A stretch of DNA of 37,947 bases from Zygnema cylindricum (GCA_037447655.1 JBBHKE010003470.1:1-37947), one strand, 5' to 3'. Shown: positions 19,586 through 29,056, counted from the stretch's first letter. Made by a program: numbers and translations. Notes: generated by a model from the letters alone, not told the origin.

Positions 19586-21234
19586 TAAATGGTTTCTTCT
19601 AACTCTCCATGCCAAAAGGCAGTTTTAACATCCATTTGTTGTATTTCCATATTCTCTATAGCCGCTAGACTTAGCAAAATTCTGAAAGTGGGAAATCTGA
19701 CTACTAGAGACAAGGTTTCCTCAAAGTCAATACCTTCTTTTTGATTATACCCCTTGGTCACTTGTTTGGCCTTATAGCTTTCGATGGTGTTGTCCAGGTT
19801 CATCTTCACCTTGAATACCCATTTCCTGCCGATGGCTTTTCTGCCCGGAGGAAGATCCACCAGCTCCCATGTTTGTGCCTCCATAATAGACTTCATTTCA
19901 TCGTTTGCCGCCTCAATCCATTGATTTCTCTCAGATGATGAGGAGGCCTCTTGGATCGTTAGAGGCTCCTCTGTAGGTGAAGAACAAGAAAAGTGAGAGC
20001 TTGCTTGCAGACGGCTGCTAGATCTCTTTCTCCTCGGAAAGTCTGAGGCTGAGATCGTCGACAACCTCTGATTTTTTTGTTTAGTGTGAACCGTAACTTG
20101 ATCTCGTACAGAGTCTGTAGTAGTTTCTTCCACCTGAGGCATAACTTGTGGTGAAGCATCTTGTAAAGGCACCAGAGGAACTGAAGGAAGAGGTGTCGCA
20201 TTTGCCGGTGGAAAGTAGACTCGCGGCGTATGGTAAAAAATGACATATTCTTGCTTTTCTTTTGCCGGTTCATCTGGCACTTTAAACAAGTCAACCGAAT
20301 CCTGTTCATCTTTAATCTGGATATTTCTAGAAACAATCATTTTATGTTTCTCAAGTACAAAAACTCTATATCCTTTCGCATTATAATCATACCCCATAAA
20401 AATCCCAGGTAAGCCTTTAGGCTCCATTTTCCATCTATCATGTGAAGTATCTAAAATAAAACACTTCCTACCAAGGATCTTAAAATAACTAACATCAGGA
20501 TTTTCCCCTGTCCAAAGCTCATAAGGTGTAGTGCTAACAGACCTAGAAGCAATTCTATTTTTAATATAAACAGCACAGTTAAGTGCTTCAGCCCAGAATT
20601 TCAAATCTAGCCCTTTATCTGCAAGCATGGACCAGGCACTCTCTGTCACTGTCCTATTTAATCTCTCAAACACACCATTTTGTTCCGGTGTATATGGAAT
20701 TGTAAGATTGTGACTGATACCTTCCTCAAGGAGAAATTCTTCGAATTCCTTCGATGTGTATTCTCCCCCGTTGTCCGATCTTAGCGCCAATATTGGAACT
20801 CCATGAAGCTTTTCCGCCCACGCTTTGTAGTGTTTGAAGTGAGTAAACACTTGACTTTTTTGTTGCATGAAGTAAACTTTGGTGTACCACGAGTAGTCAT
20901 CTGTAAATGTGACCATATAGTGGACCCCTCTAGCCGAAGCCACTTGCGAACGACCGAGAACATCAAAATGGATGAGTTGCAAAACATTTTCCGATATATG
21001 GTCTTTTTCCTGTGGAAATGGAAATTTGTGGATCTTGCCAAGTGAACAACCATCACATATTTTTTTAAGATGAGATGTGAGAGAAACTCCATCAACTTTT
21101 CCCGAATTCACCATTTTCTTTAGACTATCATAATTCATGTGTCCTAATCTCTTATGCCACAACTCATTATCAGATTCGACATTGGAGTAGAGAACATCAT
21201 TTTCCTTATATTCAGCCATGTCCATCCGGTACAT
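19540..21234 (-). pseudogene. element F GAG-pre-integrase, integrase and RT start (564 codons)
   Basis: This is the longest open frame in the window. It opens with the HHCC zinc-binding domain (ELWHKRLGHMNYDSLKK and ICDGCSLGK). The integrase core follows with LIHFDVLG, VTFTDDYSWY, LRSDNGGEYTSKEFEEFL and PEQNGVFERLNRT, so the D-D-E triad is present. GYDYNAKGYRVFVLEKHK marks the C-terminal part, then a Pro/Ser-rich linker, then the RT start WELVDLPPGRKAIGRKWVF and QQMDVKTAF. The RT frame is lost just after EETIY by a single-base shift. Its first Met is internal to the polyprotein. Confidence 0.88.
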
Positions 21235-21602
21235 TTTGCTAGCATCTCTAGTTCCTGTACTGCGACTCTCCCTTTCTTGCTAACAACCTGTCTCCCTCCT
21301 TTCAGAACAACTTCAAAGCCTTTGCTCTCCACTAATGATGTAGAAAAAATATTTTTCTTAAAATCTAGAACATACAAAACATTGTGAAGGGTTCTCTCTA
21401 CCGACTCCCCCCCAACATCTACCAGTAATGATACATCACCCTGAGCTGAGGTTTGAACACTCATGCCGCAAGCATAGTAGATACTCTTTGGAGATGTTTG
21501 TTGCAGATTCGTAAAAGTCGCCTTGTTCCAGCACATGTGGGCAAATGCTCCTATGTCCATGATCCATCCTACATCCTTTGGACCCTCCATGGCAGCCGCC
21601 AT
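21144..21602 (-). pseudogene. element F protease region
   Basis: The active site lies in GWIMDIGAFAHMCWNKATF, where D-S-G has become D-I-G (21549-21557). GGESVERTLHNVLYVLDFKKNIFSTSLVESKGFEVVLKGG is the rest of the protease fold as seen in other copia proteins. It shifts frame before the GAG-pre-integrase block. Confidence 0.8.
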
Positions 21603-22542
21603 AGCAAATAAATTCGCCTCCTCTTGCTCATTGAAGTTGAGAGACTCATCTATATCAGTTGCAAAAGCTTAAAAAAGAGCATTTCCACGGGAAGGATTTC
21701 TATAAAAACCTTTGTGATACTGGCTCTGTTGCCATCTTGGCCTGTATAATCGTGTCTCATTAGCCTTCTTCAATTTAGGATAGTACTTGTATCCATGACC
21801 CTTCTCAGAACAATAGAAACAAATAGTAGTAGATAGCCTATTCTGCCTCTGATTAAATTGATTCTGATTCTGATTAAACTGATATCTTTTGTCAAAGTCT
21901 GTTGCAAATCCTTAAACCTTTCCTTCTCCCTCAAGTTGTTTAGTATATGTTTCTTCCTCCAATATAAGATTATACGCTAACTGAAATGACCAACTAGCTT
22001 GATCATGACTCTTTAGTTGAACAGACACACCCTTCATGCTTTAGCGAGACCTCTAATAAGCAAAGCGGCCTGTTGAAACTCAGGAAATGACCCCCTAGCA
22101 GAAGAGTGAGCATCAATGAGCGCCCGAAAATTGTCACAATACTCAACTATAGTTCCCCCCGTGTATTTGTATCCCCAAATTTTTCCAGCCACCAAGAGCT
22201 CCTATTGAACATTCGCTTTGTCAAAAGCGGATTTGAGGGATATCCAAATCTCCCTCGCCTTCTTCATTTTCAGTCGAGACATGACCAAATTTTCTGAAAT
22301 ACAAAGAATTAGATTGTTCCTTGCCGTTGAATTCTTTTTCGCCCAAGTTGGATTTGTTTCATCAAGGGAGCCATGGAATCCCCCAATAAGTCAACAGTTT
22401 CAAACGACGATTCAACCATCGCCGCCCTGTACGCATACTTTTGGCCATTGAAGATAGGAATTTTTGACGATAATCCCATAACCTGTTGTTCTACAACCAC
22501 CGTTGCAGGCGGAGAACTAGCAGTAGTAGTGGAAGTAGACAT
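21603..22542 (-). pseudogene. element F gag, starting inside the 5' LTR (decayed)
   Basis: The first ATG (read leftward from 22542) lies 59 nt inside the LTR. The frame M-S-T-S-T-T-T-A-S-S-P-P-A-T-V-V-V-E-Q-Q runs over the LTR edge and through the primer-binding site into VMGLSSKIPIFNGQKYAYRAAM, the gag N-terminus. A TGA ends this frame near 22309. Further gag pieces follow in other frames. A zinc knuckle near 21770-21815 keeps CX2CX4H but its last cysteine is tyrosine (CFYCSEKGHGYKYY). Confidence 0.8.
22471..22483 (-). other. primer-binding site of element F
   Basis: Directly after the LTR end the minus strand reads GGTTATGGGATTA. The first nine bases complement the initiator tRNA-Met anticodon loop (CCCAUAACC). 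The match extends in the opposite direction along the tRNA from that of elements A and D and is shorter. Confidence 0.65.
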
Positions 22543-23568
22543 GAAAAGCAGCAGAAAGTATCAAAGTACGTACTCAACAGCCAACTTAGAACTAAAACAA
22601 AATATGACTTAGAAATCCAATATGCTTCAAATTCGGCACAATATTACAAAATACAGTAAACTGACAATTCTTAAAGTGGCAGCCCAAATGACCAGGTAAA
22701 CCATAAGATATGATGTCTGAAAGTTTCCCAAAAATTGCCCTTAGAAAATCATATTCCCAAAACTGGATACTACAAAATTGGCTAAGTCCTAAGTTATATA
22801 CTCACAGTGTCTATCTACTGATCTACAATAATTTGGGTAACCGTTACCACGGTTATTATCTTGACTAACGACAAAGCATCCTACTTGTACGTCAATGTAC
22901 CTCAAAACCCTAATTATTATTTTCTAAAAACCAGATTAATGGAACACTATTTTTTATCACACTAAAATACAAACTAATGTTATTCAGATATTTAGAGATA
23001 TTGAACCGTACACAAAACGTTCTAACCGTACACAAAACGTTCTAAATGCTTAGTCAGCGGTAGCCGCTAAAGTCCAGCCGAATGTGGTCGTGTAGTACGA
23101 AGCACCTGAGTGCTTCGTCACTAGTGGTCCCACGTGAATCACGCCTCGTCACTTTGTGGTCCCACGTAAATCTCGCCTCGTCACTTGCGGTCCCACGTGA
23201 ATCGCGCCCGTCGACGTCTCTCAAAGTCAATGATCATAATTCACTTCCGAAATATCCGGACGTTTCTATTTAATGATCATAAAAATATCCCGTACCAAAT
23301 AATTCCAAAATATCTGTATGACTCCAAAAATAGCCGTACCATATATTTTGCGAGATATCCGGATCAGATTCCGTCCGTCTGATCTGGCGATTCCAATTGC
23401 CTGCTGCGTGACGCGTGTTGTCGTCACTCCGTAAAACCTGCAGAGGTACAATAAATTTTATTGTACTTTGCCTACTGTAACACTAATAAAGGTAAGACTT
23501 ATATACCACTTTTTAGAAACTATTCTATGTCTACTCTATTTACTAACTAAAGATATCAAATCTCAACA
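22484..23568 (-). repeat. 5' LTR of element F (1,085 bp)
   Basis: It is collinear with the 3' LTR. On the minus strand it starts TGTTGAGATTTGATATC and ends GTAGAACAACA. It holds a TATA-like AGTATATAAC followed by TTAGGACTTAGCC, the latter also found in the other LTR family. Tandem-like blocks CCACGTGAATC...CGTCACT occur near 23127-23205, and ACCGTACACAAAACGTTCTA is duplicated near 23007-23042. Confidence 0.9.
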
Positions 23569-23574
23569 CCTTTC

Positions 23575-23686
23575 GATAACTCTGAACTTATTTTGTACTG
23601 TATTATCGTATATAATTTTTGCATTATGAAACACACTGCCTTAACCGATAATTATCAACGATATTTTTTGTTGATCCCTAACCTAT
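23575..23686. other. right flank of element F insertion
   Basis: AT-rich sequence with no recognised feature. It contains the partly palindromic ACCGATAATTATCAACGATA. It continues the target sequence seen at 17119-17284. Confidence 0.4.
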
Positions 23687-25662
23687 ATATTGGTAGCCAT
23701 AATCTTTCGATAAGCGTATCGGTTATTCTTGCAATACGAATTCCCCGTTACACAACACTATAGCCGCTATAGCGACATAGTCGAACATATTCCCACATGT
23801 AAAAAGTTTTCAAAAGTTTTTGACGATTGAAAAAAATACAAGGTTGTTTGTCTTTGTTTGCATGCACCTTGTACGGTTTTTTTTGAAGGGGTCTCGATGG
23901 TGCAATGTCATTTTACGTAAAGGTGAAAAATCAGCGAAGGTGAAAAATCTACAAAGTCATGACAGCCGAAGAGGAGAGGTTTACGCAAAGGCATGTCATA
24001 CAACCACGGCTGCAAGGCTGTACGTCTACGATGTCACGCAAGGACATGTTACATGCCAAATCGTTTCAAAAATTACGATGTGTCTTGCGACGCTTCAAAA
24101 AGTTTAGAAAAATACGGTGCCCCAAGACAAATTGTAGACGTTGACATCCGTCTAGGGCATTGTCGATGTATCCGATCGTCACAAAGTTAAGTAACAATTT
24201 CGAGTAAACACATAGAGACACCCGAATCAAGACCCGCCGATTCCGCGCTAAAAAACAAAGCAAGTTCGTTAAGTTACAAATACATGGGTTTGTACCCTTA
24301 GCCATATGGTCTTGTGAAAGAAGTCCAAACAGATCAAAACATGTATTTTAACAACATAAAGACAATCACGACGGATCGAGTAAATGATTTTATTAAGATT
24401 CGGGCTTAGGGTGTGTTCTCATATTATCGATACTTTGAAGAATTATTTTGGACTCTAGTGAAGATTCTTTGTACTACTTTGAAGAGCGTCCCAATGTGCG
24501 AAAAAATGAAATCGAAACTTTGACATGTGATGGTTGTAGACGTAGGTACAACTTTGTGACAGTTGAAGACGACTATGAAACTTTCGACAATTGGTGACGC
24601 CAACAAAAACAGCGGCAGTTGTAGACGTCTAGAATTTTTTAATTTTGTGACATTGTAGATGTTTACGGTTTTGTGACATTGTGATGCCATGAACACTTGT
24701 GACAACGTGGACGTCACAAGTTTAAGAGCTTTCTGCCATGGCTATCGGATTTGTGTTTTTGCCTTTTCTCACTCGAAGTGCGATAAAAATACACCTAAAA
24801 GTAGTCAAAAGAATTATTTTTCAAATATCTTTCATTTCATACCACTACTGTCGTGCGTCATTCTACAAAGTGTGAGATAAAAGCGATAATGTGAAAGGGA
24901 GAGGGGGGAAGCGACGATGGCGCAACTTTTCTGCAAAGGACTCATGAAAGTGTGATAGCATGTTCCCACTCGAGCTTTTGTAACTTTTTGCCTATTCCGA
25001 TGATTTTCCAAGAATAGGCCGGAAAATGGGTCTTGTTCACACCAAAATTTTGGCACGTAACTCCCATTGAAGGTGTCTTGTGACACGTCACACGCTTCAA
25101 CGTCATCAAACATAGGCGTGAAAACAAAACTGCAGTTTTTCAAACGAAGGATGACGACGGTGGTTCAAAGTTCTGCAGCATTTTCGCCCGATTACAATTA
25201 TATAGCCGTTCAAGTGTTGTTTTTGCTACGTCAGCTTTTGGGGTTACCGTTGGCTTGTTTCAAAGAAAGACGCAACTTGAACCCGACCTCAATATTTTTA
25301 GGAAGTTTGTTTGTACGGTTTTTCATGAACTTCCAAAATCAACAAAGTCGGTGCTCGGAAAGCCGTACATTATTCGAACGCCCGTCTGTTGCGAAAGTGA
25401 TTTTTTTTTCCGGTGGGAACAAGCTATGAGATAAAAGCGATAATGTGAAAGGGAGAGGGGAGAGGCGACGATGGTGCAAACTTTGGCAGGGAGAAAAACA
25501 ACGAGTACTCCCCCGCGTCCTAAAAATTTACCACTCGTGTGGCGCGTGCGTGGGTCGGTTTTCATTCTTTGTTTGGGGGTACATTCGCTGAAATCCCTTC
25601 AGCAGGCGATTTTGTGATGAAGTTTTTTGATTGGTTGTATTCTCTTGCCCGGGGGTCGAAAA
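23687..25662. repeat. R1 repeat, copy 1 (unrecognised family)
   Basis: This matches 34913-36372 in the same orientation, from ATATTGGTAGCC to CCCGGGGGTCGAAAA, with many substitutions. The left two thirds are crowded with variants of a TTGTGACATTGTAGACG-like motif on both strands, the kind of motif iteration seen in subterminal regions of non-autonomous DNA transposons. Open frames in the two copies are similar only because the DNA is. Copy 1 carries about 554 bp more than copy 2, bounded by a direct repeat (24873 and 25427). No transposase or terminal inverted repeat was identified. Confidence 0.7.
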
Positions 25663-25869
25663 GATTAAGGGTATTGTTACATCAGACGAAAAATGAGGTT
25701 TAATACAAAATTTTGTTCTTGCCTAAACCATGCCTTACTATATTTTCGTGAGTTTCTTGAAAACAACATTCCAAAAAATAATATTACGATTCTCCGAGTA
25801 CTCGAGAGAAGACGTCGACCGTCCGATAACATTTTGGTCTTCATCTGCGAAGCAATCTCTCCATCAGCC
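25663..25869. other. unassigned AT-rich spacer
   Basis: No homology to copy 2 of R1 and no recognisable domain. It leads into the perfect hairpin at 25870. Confidence 0.35.
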
Positions 25870-25916
25870 TTTGTATTGGTGAACCCACCTCCGCGAGGTG
25901 GGTTCACCAATACAAA
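25870..25916. repeat. perfect 22-nt inverted repeat beside element D
   Basis: A 22-base arm beginning TTTGTATTGGTGAACCCACC is followed by the loop CGC and its exact complement (25895-25916). The structure ends 2 bases before the 5' LTR of element D. The perfect arms contrast with the decayed surroundings. Confidence 0.85.
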
Positions 25917-26119
25917 ACTCTTAAAAATAACTAAAAAGGATTTAATATAAGTATTTTCTAGGTCTAAATATATGAATAGAAAAGAGAGCGAAAGTAGTCA
26001 ACCTCCACTTATCTCTCTCCATCCTCTATAATTGATGTAGTCACTGAAAGAGAGAGGGAGAGTAGTGGAGCCATGGTTGCCTCAACTCCACCTGTGCAGT
26101 ACAAGAGTGACCTAAGTCA

Positions 26120-26205
26120 CTCTCAACAAAAGGTTGAGTCCAGCAGGACTCAAACCTTCAGCCCGTAGAGCATGGCGTAGCCGTTCGCTCTAACCAGTCT
26201 GTCAT
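26120..26205 (-). other. tRNA-like block, antisense in element D 5' LTR
   Basis: The minus strand reads GGTTAGAGCGAACGG (box A/D-arm-like), then after about 35 nt AAGGTTTGAGTCC (box B-like) within GAGTCC-TGCT-GGACTC, then a TTTT run (CAACCTTTTG). Confidence 0.6.
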
Positions 26206-26332
26206 AGAATTTCGCTAGAGTATATAGTGTTTGATAAATATTTAAACAATGTTACGGTAGCTATTCCGATTAACGAAAGTACAAACATAGATACATAGAA
26301 CGAGTTAAATACAGTACGGATATGATTCCGCA

Positions 26333-26361
26333 TGAAACAAATGAATCAGACATTTGTTTCG
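26333..26361. repeat. U3 inverted repeat, element D 5' LTR
   Basis: TGAAACAAATG (26333-26343) and CATTTGTTTCG (26351-26361) pair over 11 bp with one G-T pair and a 7-nt spacer. The 3' LTR has the perfect version. Confidence 0.7.
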
Positions 26362-26776
26362 ACGGTTGAGATCAAATACTAAATTCTATCCAATTGCGCA
26401 CATCATCGCCGAGATCCCGGAATGGTCACTTTGGCATTTTGTGACGTGGCATGACCTGGCGCCACGTAGAGAGGTAACATTCGGTCGCGGGAATTTTGAG
26501 GAACGTACAGACGAATGAAAAGTGGACACGCCTCCGCTTAATGGCCTTGGCATACAAAGGACGTATAAAAAGGACATCGGCAGTAGTACTTTCTTGTACT
26601 GTACAGTGTTCTGATTGGTTCGTACAGTCAGTAGATAGGGGTTATGAGAGGGAGCTAAGACTTAGAAAAATCAGGTAGATGGTCTTCTCTCTCTTTGAGA
26701 GTTTGTATATATTGTCATCTTTGCCACCCTATAACGAATCGCTTCGTTGGGCATTTTCAAAAATTCTTTTTCCTAC

Positions 26777-26811
26777 GGACTCACGGGAGTCCAAACTACA
26801 CAGAGGTGCAT
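26777..26811 (+). promoter_or_regulatory. R/U5 stem-loops, element D 5' LTR
   Basis: GGACTC-ACGG-GAGTCC (26777-26792) is perfect. The second stem CTACAC-AGAG-GTGCAT (26796-26811) has two mismatches, unlike the perfect one in the 3' LTR. Confidence 0.55.
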
Positions 26812-26906
26812 TCAAATTGTCAAATTGTTTACTTCGGCAGCACTGGCTTGCATTGAAAGTGGATTTGTTAAAAACTATCTAAAGGCTTCCTGAATTCTGT
26901 AGTCCA

Positions 26907-27464
26907 ATGGAGGACACAGAATTGCAAGTTATGGGCCCACCCTCTAGGGTGCCCATCTACAATGGATCAGGGTTTTGTCTATTGGGAAGCCATAATGACA
27001 GGGCTTTGTGTGAAAAACGATAATCGGGTATTGTTAGTGGACAAGTGAAACGTCCACCTCAAGGAACCCTACCAGGGTTTAGTGGTATAAGGTTTTCTGT
27101 AGCAACATTTGCTGCACCAGAGGAGGCAAATGATGGGGAAAGCAGTGTGTCCGAAAAAGGGGAAATAAAAGCAAACACCTCTTACTCGTATTGCTCCTAT
27201 TCCCACGACACACGGAGCGGCGATCGTGAAGACCGTGGAGACAAACACTCAAATGTGGGAATACACCAACATGGCTGCCAAGAACTTCATTCTAAGACAC
27301 CTCACTCAAGCTTTGGCAACTCCCCATCTTCACGTTTACAAGGCCAAGATGTTGTGGGTGAGTTTGTTATAGATCTATAGAGCTGGTAATTCACGAGCTC
27401 CAGTTGGTAGAGCAAAAGTTGGGAAATTATACTTACAAAGGTGGAAAGATTTTAGACTACTGTA
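26907..27464 (+). pseudogene. element D gag, N-terminal part
   Basis: From the ATG at 26907 (20 nt inside the LTR) the frame reads M-E-D-T-E-L-Q-V-M-G-P-P and then SRVPIYNG, paralleling elements A and F. A stop follows near 27005. The region 27045-27380 keeps pieces of the helical gag domain in shifting frames, for example AAKNFILRHLTQALATPHLH. Confidence 0.7.
26928..26939 (+). other. primer-binding site of element D
   Basis: GTTATGGGCCCA begins two bases after the LTR end and matches 12 bases of the complement of the initiator tRNA-Met anticodon stem-loop. Its ATG (26931-26933) is in frame with the LTR ATG at 26907. Confidence 0.82.
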
Positions 27465-28060
27465 ATGATCTTTCTTGTTTGTATATGGAGATGGAGAGTG
27501 TCGACAATGAAAATGAAAGTTAACACTCTCATCATGAAGTTACCCGACGAGTTTGAGAACATAGTGTACCGAGTACAGGAAATGACTGATAGTTCATGGA
27601 AGTGGAATACAGTGGTCCGCATGATACTTCTGCACGAGAACACGATTGAGAGCAAAAGAGGAGGAAGGAGCATTCAAGAGAGCAAAAGAGGAGGAAAGAG
27701 CATTCAAGCTCTAGCCTCCGGAAGGGACAGGTGGAGAAAAAACCCGAAAAGGCCATACAAAGGAGAAAGAGTTCAGCTTGGAGGACCGAGGCCCCCAAAG
27801 GGCCTTTATTATTTTTGCAAAATGTCGGGACACTTTATCGCGGATTGTGTCAAGCTGTCGAAGCTGAGGCTCCAAGAGAACCATGGAGGAGGTTCTTCCA
27901 GAGGGAAGAAAAAGGCACTTGTGGTAACAAAAGTGACAGGAGAAACCGAAGACGAGTCCTATGATAAAGATGGGGAGCTTCTTCTTGACGAGAGTCTGGA
28001 GGGGAAAGAGATCCCTCGGAGACAAAAGTATGCCCTTAGAGAAATTCGAGAAGCTCCACA
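27465..28060 (+). pseudogene. element D gag C-terminus with zinc knuckle
   Basis: The frame starting before 27465 contains MKVNTLIMKLPDEFENIVYRVQEM, an imperfect duplication (SKRGGRSIQE/SKRGGKSIQA near 27650-27710) and the knuckle GLYYFCKMSGHFIADCVKL. The first cysteine of CX2CX4HX4C is tyrosine here. It is fused in frame to the protease downstream. Confidence 0.8.
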
Positions 28061-28400
28061 AGAAAGATGGATCATCGACTCAAGTGCATCCATGCATATG
28101 TGTCGTGACAAGGACCTCTTCACTAAGCTAAGGAAAATTCCTACTGTAGAAATAGAGTATGGGGATGGGAGAGTGGTTACTACAGATCTAGTGGGATAAA
28201 TAGATTTTAAAGTCTTAGTGGAGGGTAAGACTTCTATACTCACTTTCTCAGATGTGCTATATATTCTTCAGCTGAGTAAAAATCTTGTCTCTACATCTGT
28301 GTTAGATGACAAAGAGTTTGATACCTTCACTAGAAATGGATTTTTTATAGCTAAGTATGGGGATTAATTTTACTTCACTGCATATAAGGGTAGCCAAAGA
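28061..28400 (+). pseudogene. element D protease region
   Basis: RWIIDSSASMHMCRDKDLF contains the active site as D-S-S (28077-28085) instead of D-S-G. VEIEYGDGRVVTTDLVG follows, then a TAA at 28197-28199; later pieces include LVSTSVLDDKEFD and a further stop near 28366. Confidence 0.8.
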
Positions 28401-28721
28401 ATGTTTAGGCTTAACTTGAGTAATGAAAAGAAGAATGCTTATTATGTTAGTGTCCCAAAGTTGATGATTTGGCATAAGCAGTTGGGGCATGTGCACTTTG
28501 ATAGGTTGAGGAAAATGAAGAAGCTTGGTGCAGTAGAAGGCATTCATTTGAGTGATAATGAAATGGTGGATGATTGTAGTGGATGTGCCCAAGGTAAGGC
28601 TCCCAGACTTCCTTTCCCTAAAGTCGCCACATATAGAGGGGAAAAGGTACTACATTTAATCCACACAATATTTGAGGATCAACAAAGGTACCCTCAGTTG
28701 GAGGGAAAGGGTATATGTTGA
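28401..28721 (+). pseudogene. element D GAG-pre-integrase / zinc-binding domain
   Basis: KLMIWHKQLGHVHFDRLRK and DDCSGCAQGKAPRLPF give an intact HHCC set. The following VLHLIHTIFEDQ shows that the first catalytic aspartate of integrase (HTDIW in element B) is lost by a small deletion and shift. Confidence 0.82.
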
Positions 28722-29056
28722 CAATTACTGATGACTGGTCTAGGTACTCTAGAGTTTACTTTCTAAAAACAAAGTCCAAAACACCAACTTACTTTAAAGA
28801 ATATAAAGCCTGTAGTGATAAGGTGCATCAAAGCCCCATTAAGAGAATAAGGAGTGATAATGGGGGAGAATATACCTCTAACCAGTTTGAGGAATACCTG
28901 AGAGATGAGGGAGTTCAACACCAAAAATTTGTACCACATAATCCAAAACAAAATGGGGTAGCTGAGAGGTTAAACCGAACACTAGGAGATAGTGTTTGCA
29001 ATATGTTGAATGACAAGAAAATAGGAAAGAGATTTTGGGCAGAAGCCATGAACTAA
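28715..29056 (+). pseudogene. element D integrase catalytic core
   Basis: MLTITDDWSRYSRVYFLK carries the second catalytic aspartate, IRSDNGGEYTSNQFEEYL follows, and NPKQNGVAERLNRTLGDSV includes the glutamate. The frame ends with RFWAEAMN and a TAA at 29054-29056 where other copies have cysteine or serine. Confidence 0.85.

Larger units (their letters stand above)
17285..23568 (-). mobile_element. Ty1/copia element F, full-length but mutated
   Basis: Two 1,085-bp LTRs (17285-18369 and 22484-23568) enclose primer-binding site, gag, protease, integrase, RT, RNase H and polypurine tract in the Ty1/copia order on the minus strand. CTTTC is found directly left (17280-17284) and right (23570-23574, after one extra C). 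The LTRs differ at many positions, most densely near the inner end. The LTR sequence is unlike the family of A, B, D, E and G and lacks the tRNA-like block, so this is a second family. Confidence 0.92.
25919..26926 (+). repeat. 5' LTR of element D (1,008 bp)
   Basis: The start has decayed to TCTTAAAAATAAC compared with TGTTGAAAATAAC in the 3' copy; the end is CACAGAATTGCA. It includes the GTATTTTCTAGGTC leader, the antisense tRNA-like block, the U3 inverted repeat (26333-26361), TATAAAAAGGAC near 26564 in a GTAC-rich U3, TTGTATATATTG near 26703, stem-loops at 26777-26811 and the ATG at 26907. Confidence 0.9.

Noticed and set aside
24424-24717. Conserved small protein shared by both R1 copies (also 35560-35940)
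   Set aside because: The proteins match only as well as the DNA does, frames in other phases are equally conserved, and no family is recognisable.
26120-26205. A genuine tRNA gene or an independent SINE insertion
   Set aside because: The same block sits at the same place and orientation in all LTR copies and lacks a clean acceptor stem, so it belongs to the LTR and is not a separate gene or recent SINE.
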